A stretch of DNA of 64,000 nucleotides from assembly GCF_003050615.1 (NCBI RefSeq), contig NZ_NWBU01000004.1, forward strand, positions 744,001 to 808,000, in the 5' to 3' direction. Positions within the stretch are counted from its first letter, which is position 1. The number at the start of each line of letters is the position of its first letter. Made by a program: the position numbers and the translations under genes. Under the pieces are notes generated by a model. It saw only the letters and a program-made list of their open reading frames with translations, was not told the origin of the DNA and did no database searches. This DNA comes from Sphingomonas oleivorans (GTDB lineage: Bacteria; Pseudomonadota; Alphaproteobacteria; Sphingomonadales; Sphingomonadaceae). Shown piece after piece: positions 62,551 through 64,000 of this stretch.

Positions 62551-63447
62551 TCAGAGCAGCAGATGATCGACCGGCGCGAGCGCTTCCGGCAGCGGCGAGC
62601 GGCCGAGCGCCGCCAGCAGTTCGCGCTCGATCATGCGCACCATGGCATCGAGCGGCAGGTCGTTCGCCTCGCGCCCGAACGGGTCTTCCAGCTCGTCGCC
62701 CAGCGCGTCGAGGCCGAAGAAGGTGTAGCAGACGATCGCCACCAGAAAGGGCGTCGCCCAGCCCAGCGACCCCGCCAGCGCGAAGGGCAGCAGCCCGCAG
62801 AACAGATAGGCGGTGCGGTGGAGCAGCAGCGTATAGGCGAAGGGGAGCGGCGTCGCATGGATCCGCTCGCACGCCGCCTGCACGCCCGTCAGGCCCGCCA
62901 GCCGCGCCTCCAGCACCGTATAGCGCCACTCGCTGATCTCCCCGCTCCGGGCGAGCCGCGAACAGGCGAGGCCGACCTCGCGCAGCACCGCATCCGGCAG
63001 GTTGGGCGCCTCATCGCGCACCGGATCGTCGATCCAGCGACAAGCCGCCGCCTGCTCATCCTCGTCGCGCAGCCGCGCAGCCAGCGCATGGGTGAAGCCG
63101 CACAATCCGATCAGCAACGGCTCGCGGACATGAAGGTCGAGATGCGCCGTCGCGCGGATGAAGGAGCGGATGTCCACCACGAGCTGGCCCCATTGGCGGC
63201 GCCCCTCCCACCAGCGATCATAGCAGGCATTGTTGCGGAAGCTCATGAAGACGGAGAGCGCGATGCCGATCAGCGTGAAGGGCAGGACGGAGAATCGCGC
63301 GAACAGGTCCGGATAGCGCCCCGCCAGCAGCACGGCCGCTATCGCCAGCAAAACCATCGCCGCCACGCGGCGCGCGATGCGCGGCACGATCGATCCCCGC
63401 AGCGCGAACACTATGTCGCCGAAGCTCGGCCGTGCGCGGACGATCAT
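62551..63447 (-). CDS. Bestrophin-like membrane protein (YneE family)
   Basis: A 298-residue membrane protein with N-terminal SIVPRIARRVAAMVLLAIAAVLL, then FSVLPFTLIGIALSVFMSFRNNACYDRWWEGRRQWG, the bestrophin/YneE core, and near the C-terminus FFGLDALGDELEDPFGREANDLPLDAM. These are the channel-type signatures; bacterial homologues conduct monovalent ions as pentamers. ATG 63447 overlaps the stop of the DUF983 gene (ATGA). Confidence 0.9.
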   Translation of the reverse strand: MIVRARPSFGDIVFALRGSIVPRIARRVAAMVLLAIAAVLLAGRYPDLFARFSVLPFTLIGIALSVFMSFRNNACYDRWWEGRRQWGQLVVDIRSFIRATAHLDLHVREPLLIGLCGFTHALAARLRDEDEQAAACRWIDDPVRDEAPNLPDAVLREVGLACSRLARSGEISEWRYTVLEARLAGLTGVQAACERIHATPLPFAYTLLLHRTAYLFCGLLPFALAGSLGWATPFLVAIVCYTFFGLDALGDELEDPFGREANDLPLDAMVRMIERELLAALGRSPLPEALAPVDHLLL

Positions 63448-63833
63448 GGCGTGCCTCCCCCATCCTCTTTCTCCCCGCGCCGGGCCGATAGCGCGGAAAG
63501 CACGCCCAGCACGCCGCCCTTGACGAAGGGCAGCGCCAGCAATGTCGCGGCCACCACCATCGCCAGCAGCAGGAACGTCGCCAGCCACAGCGGCATCGTC
63601 CAAAAGGTTTCGATCGCCAGCGCCGGCGCCACCACGACATGGCCGGCCAGCAGGACGGTGAAATAGGAGGCGGCATCGTCGACGCGGTGACGTCCATTCT
63701 CCTCGCCGCAGACAGCACAGACCGGCCATATCTTCAGATAGCCGGCGAAGAGCGGCGCGCGGCCGCAGGCCGGACAGCGCCGCGCCAGGCCGCGCTTGAG
63801 TCCTTCGATCACCGTCTGAGGCACGTCGCCCAT
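63444..63833 (-). CDS. DUF983 family zinc-ribbon membrane protein
   Basis: A 129-residue protein with a zinc-ribbon pair (CPAC ... CAVC, about residues 20-42), then HRVDDAASYFTVLLAGHVVVAPALAIE and two membrane helices. This order is standard for DUF983. Its ATG 63833 follows GGGCGGG. An open upstream extension to 63926 runs through a tandem repeat and was not used. Function unknown; it is coupled to the bestrophin-like gene. Confidence 0.85.
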   Translation of the reverse strand: MGDVPQTVIEGLKRGLARRCPACGRAPLFAGYLKIWPVCAVCGEENGRHRVDDAASYFTVLLAGHVVVAPALAIETFWTMPLWLATFLLLAMVVAATLLALPFVKGGVLGVLSALSARRGEKEDGGGTP

Positions 63834-63882
63834 CCCGCCCAATGTCGCCGCGCAGCATATCGCCCGATTGGCGATGGCTTTC

Positions 63883-63908
63883 AAATCACATTGGCAAATC
63901 ACATTGGC
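63883..63908. repeat. Tandem 13-bp direct repeat
   Basis: AAATCACATTGGC occurs twice with no gap, at 63883-63895 and 63896-63908, about 50 bp upstream of the DUF983 start. The remainder of 63834-64000 shows no gene. Confidence 0.7.
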
Positions 63909-64000
63909 GGAAGAGCCGACGGACATCGCCCATCGGGCCGCGCGCCTTGCCGTGCGAGTCGCTCGAATCTTGGGATCATCATGGGATCGAACCGGGCCGG

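Noticed and set aside
1-64000. CRISPR arrays, tRNAs, insertion sequences, phage genes
   Set aside because: No regular spacer repeats, no cloverleaf-like sequence with a TTCGA arm, and no transposase or integrase protein was recognised.

Overview
The window is about 64 kb of GC-rich DNA with tightly packed, often ATGA-coupled genes. It carries five TonB-dependent receptors (one only as its 3' end), a FecI/FecR pair, MipA/OmpV, spinster-like and FucP-like MFS carriers, and GH97 and GH31 glucosidases. This mix points to a sphingomonad (Alphaproteobacteria, Sphingomonadales), probably a Sphingomonas/Rhizorhabdus/Sphingobium-type chromosome. No rRNA, tRNA, phage, insertion sequence or CRISPR array was seen.

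Region 1 (about 0.2-12.1 kb) is an aromatic catabolic island. On the minus strand, flavin reductase, SDR, Rieske beta, Rieske alpha, SnoaL-like protein, small IacB-like protein, acyl-CoA-dehydrogenase-like monooxygenase and amidase lie in order, with a divergent MarR gene. This is the composition of the iac cluster for indole-3-acetic acid degradation (iacG, E, D, C, I, B, A, H and iacR). No iacF-type reductase/ferredoxin is present. Around it are an MFS carrier, a ketopantoate-reductase-like enzyme, an MhpD-type hydratase, a class II aldolase-like protein and an FAH-family hydrolase.

Region 2 (12.2-21.2 kb) holds an ABC exporter, a divergent NAD-binding epimerase/LysR pair, and a two-gene carbohydrate unit (TonB receptor plus SusB-type GH97 glucosidase) preceded by two LacI-like operator sites two helical turns apart. 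Region 3 (21.3-32.4 kb) is a cobalamin uptake and late-assembly operon headed by a canonical cobalamin riboswitch: btuB, cobC/cobD, cobO, btuF, btuC, btuD, cbiB, cobQ, cobT, cobS. cobU is divergent and outside the riboswitch. No corrin-ring genes are present, so the role here is salvage and completion.

Region 4 (32.5-40.0 kb) is a cell-surface signalling unit: ECF sigma factor, FecR anti-sigma, STN-domain TonB receptor and a large exported beta-propeller/amidohydrolase. Region 5 (40.2-48.7 kb) is an alpha-glucoside regulon: GH31 glucosidase, FucP-like sugar carrier, LacI repressor and TonB receptor, with GGAAACGTTTGC operators before the glucosidase and the receptor.

Region 6 (48.8-56.6 kb) has an RND tripartite efflux operon facing a TetR gene across two tandem tetO-like palindromes, then a membrane LytTR regulator coupled to a second TetR gene with its own palindrome. 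Region 7 (56.6-64.0 kb) is a mixed stress/housekeeping set: MipA/OmpV, a degenerate SDR, an intact SDR, a PEBP protein, a hydrolase-phosphoribosyltransferase pair, a CBS protein, DUF2267, a bestrophin-like channel and DUF983. All functional calls come from reading motifs and gene order; no database search was run.
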